Both the position numbers and the translations under genes were made by a program. Source: CAYZJD01 sp964478455 (GTDB taxonomy: Bacteria; Acidobacteriota; Terriglobia; Bryobacterales; Bryobacteraceae). Taken from it: DNA of 7,686 bases. Shown here one piece after another: positions 5,771 through 7,686 of this stretch. Under the pieces are notes generated by a model. That model saw nothing but the letters and a program-made list of their open reading frames with translations. It did not search any database and had not been told where the DNA came from. The DNA is taken from the NCBI GenBank assembly GCA_964478455.1, contig CAYZJD010000226.1, forward strand, positions 1 through 7,686, given 5' to 3'. Each line of letters starts with the position of its first letter. Within the stretch, counting starts at the first letter, position 1.

Positions 5771-6731
5771 CGCACGCCCGAACCGAAGTTCCCGATGCGC
5801 CGGTAACCCGGTCGCTGTCACGAAGCGGAAGGCATGGCCTGATTTCGGTGCGCAGCTTCTGCCGGAGATCGCGCTCCCGCTGGTGTGGATCATTGGCCAG
5901 GCGTGCCTCCTCTTCAGTCAGGTCAACGAGAAAACGGTAACCCCTGACACAATCGGCAGTGATTCTCTCGCGGTCAACAGGCATGGTCCGGCGAACAAGC
6001 TGGCTGAGGTCCTGCCAATCGAAAGCTCTTCCGTCCTCGAATTTCTGAATCAGGTGCGCCGGGTCGAAAGTATCGCGTGCTTGCCAAAGCTTGAGGACTG
6101 CAAGGCGGCGGACCAGCGGTTGGTCGAGAGGCCGGTTTGAGAACGTGCTGAGATCATAAATGTCGCGCGCCTTGCTCCGCTGGTAGCAGGCTCGGATCTT
6201 CTCGGCGATGATCTCGGGCAGGGCAAGGCAGATGATTTCGGCAGGCGCGAAGGGCAACAGCCGAAAATAGCTTTGCTTGCACTGCGGGCGGCGCTCAGTG
6301 GCGAGTGCCGGCGTCTCGCGGCGGCTGATCTGCAAGCGGAGCTCGCTTTCCCCGCCGGTGTTCCAGCTATGGACATAGACGGGGCTGACTCCCCATGACA
6401 GTCCATCCTGCGTCTCGTAGTAGCTGTTGTCTTGGATGGTGAACTGAATGCCGTGAAACGGCTCCTCGAAGGCGGCCATCATATCGAGGATGACGGTCTC
6501 GTGGTCGTGCTCGTCCAGGCCCGTGAAGTCGAGATCGGTCGAAAATCTGCCCTGGCTGCCGATGAACATTTTGCGCAGACAGGTTCCGCCCTTAAAAGCG
6601 AATCGATCCAGGATGCCCCGCTCTGAGAGGAGCTGGAGGAGAAAGGTCAGGACGATCTCCTTCTCAGCGATCATCATGTCGCGTAGACCGGATTCAGCAG
6701 CGAAGCGTCGAACCTGGGGCTGCGAGAGCAT
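5733..6731 (-). CDS. abiEii: AbiEii/AbiGii-family nucleotidyltransferase toxin (type IV TA system)
   Basis: 332-residue DNA-polymerase-beta-like nucleotidyltransferase. Family knowledge: AbiEii toxins bind GTP, arrest growth and give abortive phage defence; related MenT toxins modify tRNA. Core motifs are present: FKGGTCLRK at 46-54, the metal pair in STDLDF (D66, D68), the EIIAEKIRA helix at 173-181 and RSKARDIYDL at 185-194, the latter typical of COG2253. Residues about 200-293 form the helical C-terminal half. The ATG at 6731 follows the antitoxin stop by 2 nt (TGA GA ATG), implying coupling, and is favoured over an in-frame start at 6821 that lies inside the antitoxin gene. Odd point: residues about 294-332 form a basic tail (nine arginines, including four in a row) read through the flank and 38 nt antisense into rpsT, so the natural C-terminus may have been replaced. 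Catalytic residues look intact, so the toxin is probably active. Confidence 0.92.
   Translation of the reverse strand: MLSQPQVRRFAAESGLRDMMIAEKEIVLTFLLQLLSERGILDRFAFKGGTCLRKMFIGSQGRFSTDLDFTGLDEHDHETVILDMMAAFEEPFHGIQFTIQDNSYYETQDGLSWGVSPVYVHSWNTGGESELRLQISRRETPALATERRPQCKQSYFRLLPFAPAEIICLALPEIIAEKIRACYQRSKARDIYDLSTFSNRPLDQPLVRRLAVLKLWQARDTFDPAHLIQKFEDGRAFDWQDLSQLVRRTMPVDRERITADCVRGYRFLVDLTEEEARLANDPHQRERDLRQKLRTEIRPCLPLRDSDRVTGASGTSVRACATRRRRGLSGGL
5797..5815. terminator. Hairpin between convergent rpsT and abiEii
   Basis: GCGCCGG, loop TAAC, CCGG-T-CGC can fold into a 7-bp GC stem with one bulged T. It lies 27 nt after the rpsT stop, where a terminator is expected, but no T-run follows (TGTCA), and for abiEii it is inside the frame. 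A possible factor-assisted or weak terminator only. Confidence 0.22.
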
Positions 6732-6733
6732 TC

Positions 6734-7609
6734 TCAATCTTCCTTCTCGACCATTCGGCGTCGGCCCAGGCCGGCGCTGGCATCCAGTTCGTTGCGCGAT
6801 AGATTGACGAAGAGACGCCATCTGTCGTCGTAACCGATAGCATCACTCACCTCCCCTTTCGGACCAAGGAGCGCCTTCTTGCGGCCGCGGCCCGCGATCC
6901 GGAGCAGACGTTCGCGTTCAGCAGCCGGAATGTCGGCGCCTGCGTGATCTGTGAGCCAGCCGAATCGGCGCACCAGTGTTGTCGATCTGATGCGTTCGAG
7001 GTAATCTGCCGCCTTCTGCCAATCGAAGCGGCGGCTCGCCGTCGCCAGGATGTAAGCCGCCTCCTCTGCGCCGCCGGCCAGTTCGGGCCGGTCAACGCAG
7101 TCGATCACCGTCTTTTCGCGGTCGGAGATCGTCACCTTGTAACCGAGCACATCAACCGGGACGAAGCCGAAGAACTTACTAGGTGCGGGATTCACGATCC
7201 GGACTTCGCTGTCGGCGATACGGCGACCACGTAAACGCACGGGAGTCACTAACCAGATCACATTGCGATGCTGGGTCGTCAGCCCGTAGTGAGCAGCGGC
7301 CGTGCCATAGCCAATGTAGTACCTGTCCGTGATACGGCTGGCGAGCGCCAGAAGGTTGCCCTCCCCGAGCGCCTCGGGGCCCTGGTCGGGCGGAATCAGG
7401 AGGTACTTGCCCCAACTCGCGCGTTCAAGCCAGCCTTTCCGACGCAAGGAGTGGATCACGTGGTCGGCTGCCTTTGCACTGACGCCGAGCAGTCGGACGA
7501 TTTCCGGGCGCGCGATCTCTCTCCGTCCCTGCTCCGTCAGCGCGAGGACGACGTGGCTCTCGTGTGGTGATAGCGAGCGCGTAATGAACTCCACGGCATT
7601 TTCCGTCAC
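6734..7609 (-). CDS. abiEi: AbiEi antitoxin / transcriptional repressor (type IV TA system)
   Basis: 291-residue cognate antitoxin of the AbiE system. Residues about 18-73 are a winged helix-turn-helix (helices in RPEIVRLLGVSAKAADHVIHSL, wing in RKGWLERASWGKYLLI). The C-terminal antitoxin domain shows the family pattern YYIGYGTAAAHYGL at 97-110, IWLVTP at 118-123 and TISDREKTVIDCVDRPELAGG at 160-180. Known family behaviour: AbiEi neutralises AbiEii without forming a stable complex (type IV) and represses its own operon by binding inverted repeats near the promoter. The GTG start at 7609 has GGAGG (7618-7614) 4 nt upstream and leads directly into the domain. The gene is followed at once by the toxin. 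Its base composition looks somewhat less GC-rich than the left part of the window, in line with horizontal transfer, though I could not measure this. Confidence 0.93.
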   Translation of the reverse strand: MTENAVEFITRSLSPHESHVVLALTEQGRREIARPEIVRLLGVSAKAADHVIHSLRRKGWLERASWGKYLLIPPDQGPEALGEGNLLALASRITDRYYIGYGTAAAHYGLTTQHRNVIWLVTPVRLRGRRIADSEVRIVNPAPSKFFGFVPVDVLGYKVTISDREKTVIDCVDRPELAGGAEEAAYILATASRRFDWQKAADYLERIRSTTLVRRFGWLTDHAGADIPAAERERLLRIAGRGRKKALLGPKGEVSDAIGYDDRWRLFVNLSRNELDASAGLGRRRMVEKED

Positions 7610-7635
7610 GAAACCTCCGAAATACCTGGGTTTCG
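7609..7635. repeat. 7-bp inverted repeat over the abiEi ribosome binding site (candidate operator or mRNA hairpin)
   Basis: Perfect arms CGAAACC (7609-7615) and GGTTTCG (7629-7635) are separated by 13 bp. The inner arm covers part of the GGAGG ribosome binding site and the first base of the GTG start. In DNA it could be an AbiEi operator downstream of the -10; in mRNA the pairing would hide the ribosome binding site. A further CGAAA lies in the spacer (7618-7622). Confidence 0.45.
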
Positions 7636-7641
7636 ATTCAT

Positions 7642-7670
7642 ATCATGCCAGCATCGGGGGATGTTGTCAA
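7642..7670 (-). promoter_or_regulatory. Sigma70-type promoter of the abiE operon
   Basis: On the minus strand a perfect TTGACA (7670-7665) is followed after 17 bp by CATGAT (7647-7642), four of six matches to the -10 consensus. Predicted initiation near 7635 gives a leader of about 26 nt that begins at the outer arm of the inverted repeat. No gene was found in 7636-7686. Confidence 0.6.
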
Positions 7671-7686
7671 TCAGTTCATCAAAACC

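Noticed and set aside
6732..6821. Upstream start for AbiEii giving 30 extra residues
   Set aside because: The extension is inside the antitoxin gene and is Arg/Pro-rich; family homology begins at MLSQPQVRRF and the 2-nt junction TGA GA ATG fits coupled TA genes.
1..7686. CRISPR array, tRNA/rRNA genes, insertion sequence ends or an integrase attachment site
   Set aside because: No regularly spaced repeats, no RNA gene signatures, no transposase or integrase reading frame and no long terminal repeats were seen by eye.

Overview
The window is high-GC bacterial DNA carrying eight protein genes, closely packed with short intergenic gaps. Gene content and style fit a soil-type Acidobacteriota genome, perhaps Bryobacter/Solibacter-like: a probable Tat-exported amidohydrolase_2 protein, a secreted TPR protein with a degenerate peptidase-like N-terminus, and an orphan receiver-phosphatase. 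This taxonomic placement is inference from style, not a database match. A run of 10 N at 3555-3564 shows that this is a scaffold, probably from a draft or metagenome assembly.

Layout. (1) 123-1307 (+) encodes a response-regulator receiver joined by a coiled coil to a PP2C/SpoIIE-type serine phosphatase with its key residues intact. (2) 1332-3609 (-) is a three-gene run read right to left: an amidohydrolase_2 family metal hydrolase with a twin-arginine leader interrupted by the assembly gap, a small protein made of two ACT-like repeats, and a YhbS-like GNAT acetyltransferase. The last two share a 4-nt GTGA overlap, so they are probably translationally coupled; a promoter-like element sits just before the ACT gene. 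(3) 3675-5381 (+), divergent from the amidohydrolase, encodes an exported TPR/coiled-coil protein whose N-terminal part resembles a peptidase-MA-like fold without the zinc-binding HExxH motif. (4) 5498-5770 (+) is rpsT (ribosomal protein S20) behind its own sigma70-type promoter. (5) 5733-7609 (-) is an AbiE type IV toxin-antitoxin operon: AbiEi antitoxin/repressor followed, after 2 nt, by AbiEii nucleotidyltransferase toxin. It has a good promoter (TTGACA-17-CATGAT) and a 7-bp inverted repeat over the ribosome binding site.

How the parts relate. The left and centre read as ordinary chromosomal genes. The AbiE pair is an accessory defence module sitting tail-to-tail against the core gene rpsT, and the 3' end of the toxin frame runs 38 nt antisense into rpsT. 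This junction is the most interesting structural point: it suggests that the module landed directly behind rpsT and that the toxin gained a basic C-terminal tail there. I see no transposase, integrase, tRNA, rRNA or CRISPR array, and I do not see a wholly new multi-gene system. The items worth a second look are the AbiE junction and operator, the unassigned secreted TPR protein, the stand-alone double-ACT/GNAT pair and the gap-truncated Tat leader.
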